Assembly: GCF_034702125.1 (NCBI RefSeq)
Contig: NC_085869.1
Location: 18,358,677-18,422,676 of the forward strand
DNA: 64,000 nucleotides
Origin: Engraulis encrasicolus
Taxonomy: Eukaryota > Chordata > Actinopteri > Clupeiformes > Engraulidae
Direction: 5' to 3'
Positions 49,801 to 56,390 of this stretch are shown here, one piece after another (the first letter of the stretch is position 1; the number at the start of each line of letters is the position of its first letter). Both the position numbers and the translations under genes were made by a program. The notes beneath the pieces were generated by a model. The model saw only the letters and a list, made by a program, of their open reading frames with translations. It did no database searches and had not been told where the DNA came from.

Positions 49801-50872
49801 ACAGATGCAGCAGAGGTGGACTAACCGGCTTGGGGGAAGAAAAAACAAAAAGTTCCACTCTGTTCTCTTTCTGCTTATACTCTTAACACAATGACTAAAT
49901 ATCTCATCTGTCTGGTTATTAAATTGGCTGGAAGGAATATCTAAGTGTATGCATTTAGTGTATGCACCTCAGATGCCCACTGTAGACCAGTACAACAGCA
50001 AGCAGTCACACTATATGTGTTAAACAGGGGCAATGTCAGTCTTACATTTTTGTATCTGAAGTGTTTTTAGTGCTGCCTCTTTGGTAATCACCAAACGGAT
50101 CTGTGTCTCTCAGTTGTAGGGATGCTATAAACTTACTTGAAAGAGACATCAAAAGACTAGAAATATTCTAGAATGTATGTGCGTTCTGTTCTTCAATTAC
50201 ACTTTTTTTCTAGGTTATGTTGTATTACCAAATAAATCATTATATTTTGATTGGTTTAAATGTGCCATAAGTACATTATTAGATCTTTCACAGTTTCTCA
50301 CAGGCATTTTTATTACATTTTGATAGTAGTTTTTTCGATCTCCCTTTTTTAGGCTGTACGTCCAACAACAGATACTTTGTTGAAACCTTTTTTTTGCAGT
50401 TCTTATGGCAGGAAAGGGTTTCATGTAAATGCATCAGATGATCAAAATATTATCCCGTTCCTGGTTGTCCCTATTTGTCCTTTGGCTGAACACCATCTGG
50501 TTTCCCATATTACACATCACCACAGGCTAAACAAATACATTTATGGCACTGAAGCAATGTATCAAAGCTGAGATTGTAAGCTGTCATTCATGTCACAGCA
50601 TGGGTTAATAAAGAGCTGGAGAAAACAGAAAAAAATGAGAATAAAAATAAAAGATAACCAAATTGTATTTTTTTATTTTTAGTGGTCAGGTCCATCATGT
50701 CATCATAAGTAACCCACCTCTCACCCTGTTTGCTTCTCCTGAAACAGATAATCTTGAAATAGCTAATCCGCAAGGAACGGAGTGTCATCACGCTGCACTT
50801 AGAGGTCCACCACAGCGCCTCTGTAAATATAACTTATTCTTCACACAAGATCTGCAGCAACCTGCATGCTAA
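20778..50872 (+). CDS. mbnl2: Muscleblind-like splicing regulator 2, nine-exon coding span
   Basis: MBNL2 is a nuclear/cytoplasmic RNA-binding protein that controls alternative splicing, polyadenylation and mRNA localisation by binding YGCY motifs through CCCH zinc fingers. Joined exons: 20778-20951, 35975-36142, 38501-38713, 41724-41984, 44956-45009, 45465-45618, 47469-47504, 48900-48994, 50748 to the stop. All junctions keep frame. With every cassette included the protein is 389 aa, close to the family's usual size. Four zinc fingers are intact: C19/C27/C34/H38, C53/C61/C66/H70, C187/C195/C202/H206 and C223/C231/C236/H240 (alternating CX7CX6CX3H and CX7CX4CX3H). A poly-Ala run and a basic KRP nuclear-localisation segment follow. 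Paralogue choice rests on the alternative C-termini (IILK, or a TDN-EI...-PAC type tail), as known for MBNL2, and on adjacency to RAP2A. The exon chain is seen directly; isoform use is inferred from the family. Confidence 0.96.
21390..21729. mobile_element. hAT-type MITE, 340 bp
   Basis: Ends CAGGGGTATTCAATTAA / TTGAATAGCCCTG, perfect 8-bp duplication CTCTAGTC (21382-21389, 21730-21737). The open frames here are within the element. Confidence 0.9.
23815..24000 (+). repeat. Dispersed repeat, copy 1 (inverted copy at 40815-41000)
   Basis: CATAATGCACGC, CTTTAGTAATGCAC and GTCATTGCCATT recur in reverse complement at 40815-41000. Class unknown. Confidence 0.6.
25865..26097. mobile_element. hAT-type MITE, 233 bp (CAGGGCYGCTGAC family)
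   Basis: Ends CAGGGCTGCTGACAG / CTGTCGGCTTCCCTG, perfect 8-bp duplication TCCACAGT (25857-25864, 26098-26105). Related copies at 34308 and 63521. Confidence 0.9.
26448..27177 (+). mobile_element. tRNA-derived SINE interrupted by a hAT element
   Basis: The head GGCGGTTGTGGCTCAGGTGG carries A-box-like sequence and GTAGGTTCAAGC a B box. The 3' end is AAGGCGCTATATACAG ... CCATTTACCATTT. A 10-bp duplication AGCAGCAGGC flanks the whole (26438-26447, 27178-27187). Confidence 0.85.
26722..27156. mobile_element. hAT-type element nested in SINE, 435 bp
   Basis: Begins CTAGGGGTCGACCGATACAG, with many CGATACCGATA motifs; perfect 8-bp duplication AATGCAGT (26714-26721, 27157-27164), which is SINE sequence. 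Confidence 0.88.
28094..28368. mobile_element. hAT-type MITE, 275 bp
   Basis: Ends CAGGGCCGACGC / GAACCGGCCCTG; flanks CACCTGCC (28086-28093) and CACCCGCC (28369-28376) differ at one base. Confidence 0.8.
28570..28745. repeat. Possible small MITE with AGTGTTAATTCAACACT-type ends
   Basis: GCAGTGTTAATTCAACACTG near the left and GTGTTACTGTAATTCAACAC / GAGTTGAATTTAACAGTAC on the right are inverted relatives. Boundaries uncertain. Confidence 0.4.
28835..29330. mobile_element. hAT-type element, 496 bp
   Basis: Ends TAGGGGTGGGTATTGG / TTTGCACACCTCTA, perfect 8-bp duplication AGTAGGAG (28827-28834, 29331-29338). Contains repeated ATCATGATGCAATGCGATG-like sequence. Confidence 0.85.
30196..30558. mobile_element. 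hAT-type MITE with CCGATACC motifs
   Basis: GCACCGATACCACTTTTTTG on the left, GGTATCGGTGCATCCCTA on the right. The left end is eroded and no target duplication is found. Confidence 0.65.
30661..30820 (-). mobile_element. tRNA-derived SINE (family A)
   Basis: On the minus strand: GGCCCTGCCGTGGCCTAACT, then GAGTTCGATTCCGGCC (B-box-like), then the TTGCCAGTCC / CTCTCTCC tail. Confidence 0.75.
32174..32493. mobile_element. piggyBac-like near-palindromic MITE, 320 bp
   Basis: Ends AGTGACACTGTCCCATTTTT / AAAAATGGGACAGTATCACT, both abutting TTAA. The inner arms (TTAACATTGAGTTCTATGAG and CTCATAGGACTCAATGTTAA) are also inverted, so nearly the whole element folds back. Confidence 0.75.
32703..32764. 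repeat. About 65-bp dispersed unit, copy 1
   Basis: AAGGTTGGAGAAGTAGGCTT followed by TGCTGCAATCACAGACGATG and CAGAAGATGTGCTTGCC; recurs at 32943 and 33283. Confidence 0.75.
32943..33010. repeat. About 65-bp dispersed unit, copy 2
   Basis: Same unit, 89-95% alike by eye. Its end is cut by a SINE insertion. Confidence 0.75.
33011..33207 (-). mobile_element. tRNA-derived SINE (family A)
   Basis: Perfect 17-bp duplication AAAATGTGCTCATTGTT (32994-33010, 33208-33224). On the minus strand the B-box-like CGGTTCGTGTCCGGCC is present. Confidence 0.88.
33283..33360. repeat. About 65-bp dispersed unit, copy 3
   Basis: AAGGTTAGAGAAGTAGGCTT followed by TGCTGCAGTCGCTGCAGACG and AGGATGTGCTTGCC. Confidence 0.75.
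33822..34041. mobile_element. hAT-type MITE, 220 bp
   Basis: Ends CAACGTTTCTCAGG / GGTTGAGAACATCTG; flanks CTTTAAGC and TTTTAAGC (one mismatch). Confidence 0.7.
34308..34459. mobile_element. hAT-type MITE, 152 bp (CAGGGCYGCTGAC family)
   Basis: Ends CAGGGAAGCCTACC / GTCAGCGGCCCTG, perfect 8-bp duplication GGGGAAAC (34300-34307, 34460-34467). Reverse orientation relative to 25865. Confidence 0.88.
35114..35700. mobile_element. Long inverted-repeat (foldback) element with poly-C loop
   Basis: Arms of about 110 bp are nearly identical inverted copies: CCCGAATATTACACCAGAAA on the left and TTTCTGGTGTAATATTCGGG on the right. The loop holds the C35-A-C40 tract. Confidence 0.8.
35343..35418 (+). 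repeat. Poly-C tract, C35-A-C40
   Basis: 76 bases with one A (35378), 556 bp before the second MBNL2 coding exon. Length in the assembly is unreliable. Minus-strand poly-Gly frames are artefacts. Confidence 0.9.
35975..36142 (+). CDS. mbnl2: MBNL2 second coding exon (completes zinc finger 2)
   Basis: 56 codons, phase 0 at both ends. The acceptor is TTTGTCTTTGACAG and the donor GTGAGT. It begins [20 protein letters not shown] and supplies C61, C66 and H70 of finger 2, followed by the conserved linker [17 protein letters not shown] and [10 protein letters not shown]. The last six residues (SMPQHV) differ from the mammalian ending. The 3' end of this exon with its donor is tandemly duplicated in the downstream intron (see findings). 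Confidence 0.96.
36174..36243 (+). repeat. Tandem duplicate of MBNL2 exon tail and donor region
   Basis: AGATGCACTTCATGATCCCT ... GCATGCCTCCAGCCATGAGT copies 36099-36173, which holds the exon end and its GTGAGT donor. The donor position is ATGAGT here, so it is dead. Confidence 0.8.
36263..36505 (+). mobile_element. tRNA-derived SINE (family B)
   Basis: GGCAGTCATGGGTAAGCGGT head, GCCGGTTCGACCCC B box, tail GTGGAGTGCTGTGTCACAAT. Same family as 8126-8448. Confidence 0.8.
36549..36612 (+). repeat. Third copy of MBNL2 exon tail
   Basis: AGATGCAGTTCATGATCCCT then GGCATGAGCAGGCCTCCAGC and TTTGAGT; the donor GT is also lost. A SINE lies between copies 2 and 3. Confidence 0.75.
37043..37280 (+). 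mobile_element. tRNA-derived SINE (family D)
   Basis: GCAGCCACGGCTTAATGGTT (A-box region), AAGGTTCAAATCCCACC (B box), and tail (GTAAT)n. Flanked by GTAAAAG on both sides. Confidence 0.8.
37284..38500 (+). other. MBNL2 intron remainder
   Basis: No gene. 37590-38140 may be a decayed hAT-type element (TAGTGTTTCCCAAACC and TTTTGGAAACAAGTCTG at the ends), without a clear duplication. A TCTG tetramer tract at 38408-38437 precedes the acceptor. Confidence 0.5.
38501..38713 (+). CDS. mbnl2: MBNL2 third coding exon (linker between finger pairs)
   Basis: 71 codons, phase 0. The acceptor TTCTGCTTTTAG follows a TCTG/TGTC-rich tract. It encodes the proline-rich linker, with conserved stretches [29 protein letters not shown] and [10 protein letters not shown]. 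The donor is GTTTGC, weak at positions +3 and +4, so inefficient or regulated use is possible. In MBNL proteins this linker region is needed for splicing activity beyond RNA contact. Confidence 0.95.
39203..39374 (+). mobile_element. tRNA-derived SINE (family A)
   Basis: CCGCGGCCTAATGGTAGGGC, then CCAGGTTCGATTCTGGCC, and perfect 13-bp duplication AAGATTAGGAAAT (39190-39202, 39375-39387). Confidence 0.88.
40530..40655. mobile_element. Small MITE, about 125 bp
   Basis: GCTAACCAGTTAGCAACTTA and TAACTTAGTTAGCAATAATG frame GAAATTGCATTGCAACC; a related copy lies at 42043-42178. Confidence 0.5.
40815..41000 (-). repeat. Dispersed repeat, copy 2 (inverted relative to 23815-24000)
   Basis: GACCAAGTCGTCGTGCATTA and AGCGTGCATTATGGGGCTAC match the first copy in reverse complement. 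Confidence 0.6.
41003..41372. mobile_element. Foldback element, 370 bp
   Basis: About 70-bp inverted arms: GCCAATTACAACATCCCGTT with GCATTGCTCACTC on the left, GAGTGAGCAATGCAACCACA with TGTTGAAATTGGC on the right. Confidence 0.7.
41724..41984 (+). CDS. mbnl2: MBNL2 fourth coding exon (zinc fingers 3 and 4, poly-Ala)
   Basis: 87 codons, phase 0; acceptor TTCTGCTCAG, donor GTAAGC. It contains both C-terminal fingers: C187, C195, C202, H206, and C223, C231, C236, H240. The segment [20 protein letters not shown] matches MBNL fingers 3/4. The exon is very GC-rich at third positions compared with flanking introns. It ends in an 11-residue alanine run (about residues 261-271) and ATG, encoded partly by GCT/GCC repeats that could vary in length. 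Confidence 0.97.
42024..42690. mobile_element. Composite MITE region directly after exon four
   Basis: GGGGCCTATACTGCAAAGCTGG and CCAGCTTTGTAGTATAGGCCCC are inverted ends. A second small MITE (about 42043-42178, GTTAGCAACTT motifs) is nested near its left end, and an inner hairpin (42560-42640) is present. Confidence 0.7.
42830..43011 (+). mobile_element. tRNA-derived SINE (family A)
   Basis: ACCGTGGCTCTAACGGTAGG, TGGGTTCGATTCTGGCCC, and AATAAAGGTTGAAA tail followed by C and T runs. Confidence 0.8.
43531..43853. mobile_element. Foldback element, about 320 bp
   Basis: TCATTTGAGTTTTTCGTTTC and GAAAAACTCAAATGA are inverted, and inner arms (TCACTGGGATGTTGATGTGT / ACACATCAACATCCCAGTGA) are perfect, so it can form a long hairpin. 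Confidence 0.8.
44785..44955 (+). promoter_or_regulatory. AG exclusion zone and MBNL-binding region upstream of the 54-bp exon
   Basis: From 44785 to 44953 there is no AG dinucleotide; the first upstream AG is at 44783-44784. A T-rich pyrimidine tract occupies about 44791-44832, more than 120 nt from the exon. The likely branch point lies just after it (CTCAC near 44828-44834). Between branch point and exon are many YGCY motifs (TGCT, CGCT, TGCC). This matches the distant-branch-point, MBNL-autoregulated layout known for MBNL1. Confidence 0.75.
44956..45009 (+). CDS. mbnl2: MBNL2 54-bp cassette exon (nuclear-localisation exon)
   Basis: Exactly 54 bp, phase 0, encoding [18 protein letters not shown]. 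It is nearly identical to the 18-residue cassette of mammalian MBNL1/MBNL2, which promotes nuclear localisation through KRP-type basic residues and is repressed by MBNL proteins themselves. The acceptor is TATTTAAAG (no pyrimidine tract adjacent) and the donor GTACTATG is weak; both fit a regulated cassette. Upstream lies a long AG-free zone with distant pyrimidine tract, as described for MBNL1. Skipping keeps the frame. Confidence 0.94.
45037..45042 (+). promoter_or_regulatory. RBFOX motif TGCATG downstream of the 54-bp exon
   Basis: A perfect TGCATG lies 28 nt past the exon's 5' splice site, in the position where RBFOX proteins usually enhance inclusion. A single hexamer can occur by chance. 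Confidence 0.45.
45465..45618 (+). CDS. mbnl2: MBNL2 coding exon [13 protein letters not shown]...
   Basis: 154 bp, starting in phase 0 and ending one base into a codon (51 codons + G). The acceptor is TTGCCCCCATTCAG and the donor GTAAGC. It encodes [20 protein letters not shown] and the conserved [20 protein letters not shown] segment. PKRP supplies the second basic cluster that works with the 54-bp exon in nuclear localisation in mammals. The one-base overhang is what makes the downstream 36- and 95-bp cassettes choose the final frame. Confidence 0.95.
45735..45772 (+). repeat. (GCTA)n-type short repeat
   Basis: TAGTTAGCTAGTTAGC followed by GCTAGC repeats, 117 bp past the 154-bp exon. Confidence 0.8.
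46662..46972 (+). repeat. (CA)n microsatellite, about 310 bp
   Basis: CA repeats with AATA, AGCACG and AA interruptions. The 276-, 194-, 156- and 120-codon frames across it are repeat artefacts. Confidence 0.95.
47469..47504 (+). CDS. mbnl2: MBNL2 36-bp cassette exon
   Basis: 36 bp between ATCATCCAG and GTAGGT. With the carried-over G it encodes [12 protein letters not shown], matching the 12-residue cassette of MBNL proteins (MBNL1 has [12 protein letters not shown]). It is symmetric in phase (1 to 1), so skipping keeps frame. In mammals this exon affects homodimerisation and is developmentally regulated. A TCTTC-repeat array begins about 25 nt after the donor (see findings). Confidence 0.93.
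47529..47632 (+). repeat. (TCTTC)n pentanucleotide array beside 36-bp exon
   Basis: About 21 nearly perfect CTCTT units starting 25 nt after the 36-bp exon's donor. The RNA would present a long UCUU-rich tract. Confidence 0.95.
47639..48899 (+). other. MBNL2 intron between 36- and 95-bp exons
   Basis: No gene. A 149-codon frame at 47696-48145 shows no recognisable domain. The 3' end is pyrimidine-rich. Confidence 0.6.
48900..48994 (+). CDS. mbnl2: MBNL2 95-bp frame-switching cassette exon
   Basis: Exactly 95 bp, after a CTCCTCTCC-rich tract ending CTGAAAAAG. It encodes [20 protein letters not shown] plus [12 protein letters not shown]. The donor GTTTGC is weak. Because 95 is not a multiple of three, inclusion makes the last exon read IILK* and skipping makes it read [10 protein letters not shown]... 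to 50872. The same 95-bp length and behaviour are known for mammalian MBNL2, where fetal and adult brain differ in its use. Confidence 0.95.
48995..50747 (+). other. Last MBNL2 intron
   Basis: No transposon recognised. A candidate alternative terminal exon at 49380 is discussed in the findings; another AATAAA lies at 50607-50612. Confidence 0.6.
50748..50872 (+). CDS. mbnl2: MBNL2 terminal coding region, two reading frames
   Basis: The acceptor is TCTCCTGAAACAG. After the 95-bp exon it reads ATA ATC TTG AAA TAG (stop 50760-50762), giving ...ANQIILK as in human MBNL2. If the 95-bp exon is skipped the joined codon becomes GAT and the frame runs 41 residues from [20 protein letters not shown] to DLQQPAC, stop TAA 50870-50872. 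This tail aligns at spaced positions (TDN-EI, G-EC, AL, PAC-like end) with the longer human MBNL2 tail. Confidence 0.93.
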
Positions 50873-53800
50873 GACAAGAATTAAAGAAGCAGTCACCTTT
50901 TTTCCTTACAGTAATACCGACTTCAAATGTTAAATAACTATACCAATAAGAGTTATATACATACTACTAGAATGACTACTAGTGTTACGCTAGTACATTT
51001 ATTTGACACAATCAAAACTATTGTATGTACGTACACACAGAACTTGTGAATGTGGAGACTTTTCATGGAAATGTGTAACCTTGATTTTTGTTTTTCTTTT
51101 CATTTCTTTTTTTTTTGGTTTGTTTCATATTTGTTTTTGAAATGTGTACCAAGGAAAACAAGTTATTTTGCACTTTCACTAAAACGACATGACTGGTGTT
51201 TATGCAGTATCCCATGTGTGCTGTGTAATAGTTTTGTAAAAACAACAAAAAAAAGATCTCTGTAATAATTCTGAGTCATATATACCTTTGATGCTCACAG
51301 TAGACTTCATGGCTATTTTAGTACTGTGGCATGTCCTCTGCTTAAAAACCATGAATGTCACTCACACTAACGACGTTTTAATGTATCCACTTAACAGTAT
51401 CAGTCACCATCGCTCCAAGACCTATTTTACCGTTTTAATCATAAAAAATAACAACAATAATGATGATCAATAATTATCTAATTATGATGGAGAACAGTGC
51501 CCCCCTGTGGAAGACAACTGTCCTGCCTCAAATACTTATAGAAATTACTTCCCCCCACTCCCTCTCATTTGAATAACTAGTCATTGCCATACAAACTCAT
51601 ACCGATATTAATGACATGAATGCATGCTGATGTTATGGTTAACAGTACCCTCCGTTCTTATTTCAATTTTTCCCTTTGGGGTTTTGAATAAGCTGTTTGT
51701 GCAACATTGTCAAAGCCCATTGAGTATCATTGCAGTTGTATATACTCACATCCCCCCATAAAGTGCCATTTTGAACACAGAAAAAAATGAAGACACTTTA
51801 GATGGTGTGGCTGAACTCGTGTGTGGGTGTCTGCAGGCAGACAGAAATGACCAGGGAGGACTGTCAGCCAAAAAGGTAGTTGGTCTAAGCAGGGCAGAGC
51901 ACAGGCATCCATAAATCTGAGATGGGTCTGTTCTGGAGTTGTCATAGGCAACCGCCGTTTATGAGTGAGTGATCTGTCTAAGTAAGAAGTGCCTGAAGTA
52001 CTTAATCTACAGAAACGTGCATCTTAAGATGATTTTATGTTCATAGCACAATTGACCATTGTTGCGATGTGTCGTTATTATTTGTTATGAAAGAGACATT
52101 TTGTTTTATCGACTTTGTTTTTTGTTTTGTTTGTTTAACAGTGAGATGATAAACCCTTTAGATACATTTAGAGTTGTAACTGTGTTGGTATAGGTCAAAA
52201 ACAAAATATATGATATGATGTTGGGATAGTTAAAATATTGATGTAATTACTCTTAAATTTCCCAGTTTTAACTGCAAAGTAAGTGTGACTGTCACTGACA
52301 AGTTAAAATCACTCATCTATATTGTTTTTAGATGTAAATTTTTATTTCCGAGCTAAGAGCTTTTCCAAACGTATTAAGCACTGAACACAGTTCCTATACA
52401 GATTTCATCATTATATAGTATGCAGCAGTATCTATTAACATTAGTTCTAACGTTTCAGTAAAGTACAATTTTCTCTGTCCCTCTATGGGTGTCCTATGTG
52501 TGTGAGGGAGCATGAGTAGATGTGTGTGTGTGTATGTGCGCACACTTGCATGAGGATTTGACAGAGACTAGCAGAAAGTCAGTATATTACGCATATTGGT
52601 ATGAGATTAATAGACAATCTACATCGAGACTCCTTTAAAATCTTGGAAAGAGGCACTGTTCTCACTAATTGTTTTATTCCTTACTCCTCAGTTGAGATAT
52701 ATTTTTTGAAAATGTCCTTATGGGTGTATATGGAAATATATTGTAAGTGTATTTTTTATTTTATTTCTCCCATTTTTGTCCTTTGTTTAGTCATGTACAC
52801 ACAATGTCATAACCAAGTATATTTTAAAGTGAATGTAATTTATTACGCTAGGCCCTTTTTCTGCTAGTGTCCCCGCTGCTGATGTCACTGGCAGTGGGTC
52901 CTTGAAAGCCGTCTGTGATGTAACAGAGTTTCTGATTGGTTGACTCTAGACCTTCAGATTCCCTCACATCACTGCCTTGCCATCAACACAAGACAGCTCA
53001 CTACAGTAGATGCAATGTTGCAGAACTGCTTATGTAGTCTCTACAGAGGGTTTTCTCGTTTAAAAAAAAAGTGATTTATTGTTGAAGAAAATGGGGTGCA
53101 AAGTTTAGAAAAGTTTCATCGTAGTAAGTGACTGTTTTATAAAAAAATAAATAATAATAAAATGTTCCAATTTGTTGGTGTGGCAACCTAAAAAAAATGA
53201 CATCGACTAAAGTTCTGTATTTTTGTAAATGATGTAATTGTAAACATTTTAGAGCACTGTATTAATCTAGGTTGTATAGCTCTCTGAACATTTCTTATTA
53301 CATCAGACCCAGCGACACATCTGACATACACTTACCTCTGTCTTGATGATTTCCTGGACACCTAGAGACAGGTGTGGTGGCAGGTTTTACACGACTTGAA
53401 ACATTGAGGGCTCATTATGACACCAAGGGAGACTTACAACAAGATTAAAGCATGATTGTCATTGATTGGTTGATTGATTAGACCCTGTAGGTCAGCATTT
53501 ATTTCAACTTCTTTTCCACAACGTGATCAGTGATGTCAAAGCAGGCTACATTCCTGTAAAGATGTAAAATAGCGGGACATAAGACATGACACTTACTAAT
53601 CTGTACAAAAAAAAAACATTCGCATGTGAAACTGTTGGTGTTCTTTTCAGCATTCCACAGTGTCTCTGCTGAAACATAAACAGGTAATGTCCTAAAGAAG
53701 CCCAGTTTATAAAATCACAATGTGGAAATGGTGATGACAAATATTCAGACAAGGTTGATGGTAACATATTTCTCTGCACAATTTACTTGGCAGTTTTGAA

Positions 53801-54315
53801 CGTGACTTATAAAGGATCGAGTGTGAACCTTGCCTTATAACTTTTAGAGTAATGTCTTTACATTCTTTATTAGAGAGCTCTAGTATCGTAATTGGTCTTA
53901 TAAATCAAACTGATATTATTATTATAAATGTGTGGCCAAAATAGTAAACTGTTGTGAAGGAGGCAATCTTGTCTAGCACTTCCTGACAAAGCTTGATGGA
54001 ATTAAAATTCTCACCTTTTTTTGTTTTTCATTTAATCTTTGTAAGTGGTTGTAATGTGACTGCAAAATCTGATCTCCGCTCTCGACCGTGCCACATGATC
54101 CCATCAGTAAAAGCAGCACTTTGCACCATAAGAGAAGAGAAAGCAACGTTGGTTGGCTCTCTCAAGAGTTTAGTTTAATTTCAGTGTGACAATTTATTGG
54201 TGGTTTATTTGTGCATATTTCTGTGCTGTTCATTGTCATATTAAATAGTTTGTTTTGAGTTTCTTTTAAGACATGTAAAAGTTATAACAAAAATAAATGA
54301 AAAGGAATTAATTTG
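50873..54315 (+). other. mbnl2: MBNL2 3' UTR
   Basis: About 3.4 kb of AT-rich sequence with no recognisable transposon, unlike the surrounding introns, which suggests constraint. The best 3' end is AATAAA at 54292-54297 followed by a GT/T-rich stretch (TTTGGTGCCATGTGTTTCC). Earlier AATAAA-like sites occur in the AT-rich stretch near 53145-53165. Short open frames inside (for example 52601-52867) look like chance. Exact cleavage is inferred. Confidence 0.65.
54292..54297 (+). terminator. Polyadenylation signal AATAAA, probable MBNL2 end
   Basis: Canonical hexamer, with a G/T-rich downstream element within 30 nt. It lies about 1.2 kb before the RAP2A start codon. Confidence 0.6.
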
Positions 54316-54359
54316 GTGCCATGTGTTTCCTTTAAAATAAAAAATAAAAAAAAAAATGG

Positions 54360-55481
54360 TCCAGGTTGATGTTATGCATCCATCACCCCATAGGCCTAGG
54401 CCACTTCTTCAATCTTTACTCTGCCTGTGTAATCCTAAACTGTTGTTTAATGCCATTCACACTGATTTTTCTTTTTAAACATTATTATACAACACGAGCT
54501 TTGGAATCACCTTGAAGTAAGTTTTAAAGCTACTTAAATATCATGGTTACCATAGCAACAACATCCGACGCATTGCTCATCTTGGATACACATCCCTAAG
54601 CAGCCTTTGCCATTGGATACATGCTCTGGGGATGTCACTGAGGCAACCGAATCATAAGGGGTTTGACACACAAACGGAAATCCAGCCCTTGACTTTGTAC
54701 TGGCTGTTGTAGTGTTGAGTCCGTAGATTCGTGGGCGAGGTTTCTGGCGACTGGATGCGGCCATTGGGCTATTTACAGATCCGTTAAATGGGGAGAAAGA
54801 CGTCTCTTTCTCGTCGCTACGGAAGCCGACAGGACAGCGGCTGGTTGCGCGGCGGCGGTGGGTCTCCACCCGAGAGTATGGCGGCCAGGAATGCTTTGCT
54901 GTGCGAATAAGATCCAGCGAGAGATGAGAGACGATGAAAGGAATCAAAGGGGTGAAACTTGTTACATCAAAACGTTGATATTCTTGTAATATAGCAGTAT
55001 TTCATCGGATTACGCACGCGTCTCTTGGAGGAAAAACGGGGTCTTTCCAGGTTTGCCATCTAATGCCCTCGCTGGAGTAGCAAGTTTTGTTTTTTTATGA
55101 TGCTTAACAGTGGCTACCGAAACAGATGAAAAGGCACAAGTTATTCCCTGCTGATTCGCTTTGTTCTACCTTGACGCGTGAGACAATTGCAGGCAGCATA
55201 ACTAGAATAATCTTCAATATCTAGGCTGCCTCGATTTTTTTTACAATGAAGCCCATCTATGTGCACCCACGTCTTTGTGCTCTGGCTGTTTATTTCTCAT
55301 AGCTAAGCAGTGGTGGTAAACGGGGTAGCCATAGTCTTTACATACCCGCAAGAATGGGCCGGGGTCTGTAGCCCGATTGGCAGTGTTTGTGCGCGGATTT
55401 ATTTTTGAAAATATTTCAATGCCGAGTGGCAAGTGATCGCATCGGACAGTATTTTTGCTTTATCCGCTAAAGAGGGGCGAG
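54360..55481 (+). promoter_or_regulatory. rap2a: RAP2A promoter and 5' UTR region
   Basis: The sequence is relatively CpG-rich from about 54720 to 55481 (for example GGTTGCGCGGCGGCGG near 54841), consistent with a CpG-island promoter and 5' UTR upstream of the RAP2A ATG. A perfect RFX X-box (GTTACCATAGCAAC) lies at 54546-54559. A 137-codon open frame on the opposite strand (54534-54947) overlaps it; there is no evidence that it is a gene. The transcription start cannot be placed from sequence alone. Confidence 0.5.
54546..54559. promoter_or_regulatory. RFX X-box motif GTTACCATAGCAAC
   Basis: Matches the X-box consensus GTTRCCATRGYAAC at every position. It lies about 920 bp upstream of the RAP2A start codon and 230 bp past the MBNL2 polyadenylation site. 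Confidence 0.6.
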
Positions 55482-55795
55482 ATGCGCGAGTACAAAGTGG
55501 TGGTCCTCGGGAGCGGTGGGGTCGGGAAATCCGCCCTCACGGTGCAGTTCGTCACCGGGACGTTCATTGAAAAGTACGACCCCACAATAGAGGATTTTTA
55601 CCGTAAAGAAATCGAGGTGGATTCATCCCCCTCGGTCCTGGAGATTCTGGACACGGCTGGCACGGAGCAGTTTGCGTCTATGCGGGATCTCTACATCAAG
55701 AACGGCCAAGGCTTCATTCTGGTGTACAGTCTCGTCAACCAACAGAGTTTTCAAGACATAAAACCTATGCGAGATCAGATCATCAGAGTAAAAAG
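55482..55795 (+). CDS. rap2a: Ras-related small GTPase RAP2A, first coding exon (partial gene)
   Basis: RAP2A is a membrane-anchored GTPase acting through TNIK/MINK/MAP4K4 kinases on cytoskeleton and signalling. This exon gives residues 1-104 plus two bases, then donor GTGAG. Visible motifs: P-loop GSGGVGKS (10-17), switch I around TIEDF with Phe39 (the Rap2-specific effector residue), and DTAGTEQF (57-64) with Rap-type Thr61. It ends QIIRVK(R). RAP2B is intronless and RAP2C normally has IVRVKR, so the intron and IIRVKR favour RAP2A, as does the MBNL2 neighbour. The start is the ATG of MREYKVVV; in-frame sequence upstream has only non-ATG codons. The NKxD and SAK motifs and the CAAX box belong to exon(s) beyond the window (family length 183 aa). 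Confidence 0.96.
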
Positions 55796-56390
55796 GTGAG
55801 AATGATGGCTGTGGTAGTACAGTCTATTCGTTGTTGTTTATTATGGGTAAATGTATGGGCCTACTGGAGAGGCAGTGCAGTGTATGTTGCAGGTAAATTG
55901 CCATAGATTGCTGAGCATTGCTTCACATAACCTAGGCTAATGAACCCTCTACTACTCCACTAGGACTAAAATAGGCCACCCTATTTGTATATATTTCAGA
56001 ACAGGTTGGTAACCCTGTGCCAGCCTTGGATTGCAGTTACTCCTGCATGTAGCCTACCATTGCCGGCTGTGCTTTTAAATGTCCTAGTGGTACAAGGCTC
56101 TTTTTTTTAGTAACCAGGCCTTTTGGCCATTATGAAAATCAAAATGTTAACTGACCATCCTGGAAGTTCAACAGCAATAACTGATCTGATGTGGGTGCAA
56201 CACGGATCCATCTCTCTGTCCACACCACTGAACCCCTCACCTGTTGGAGTATGCCTACCTAGATGGAGGGCAAAGTTATCATTATGTGTGTGTGTCCATG
56301 GACGTTGTTTATGGGGTGGACAGTGTGGACATGTTCATACCATTTTTGAGGTCATTTTGAGTCTCCCCACTACTCTTCACAGATATAGAG

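Noticed and set aside
55455..55481. Upstream in-frame extension of RAP2A
   Set aside because: It would need a TTG start; the ATG at 55482 gives the exact conserved Rap2 N-terminus.
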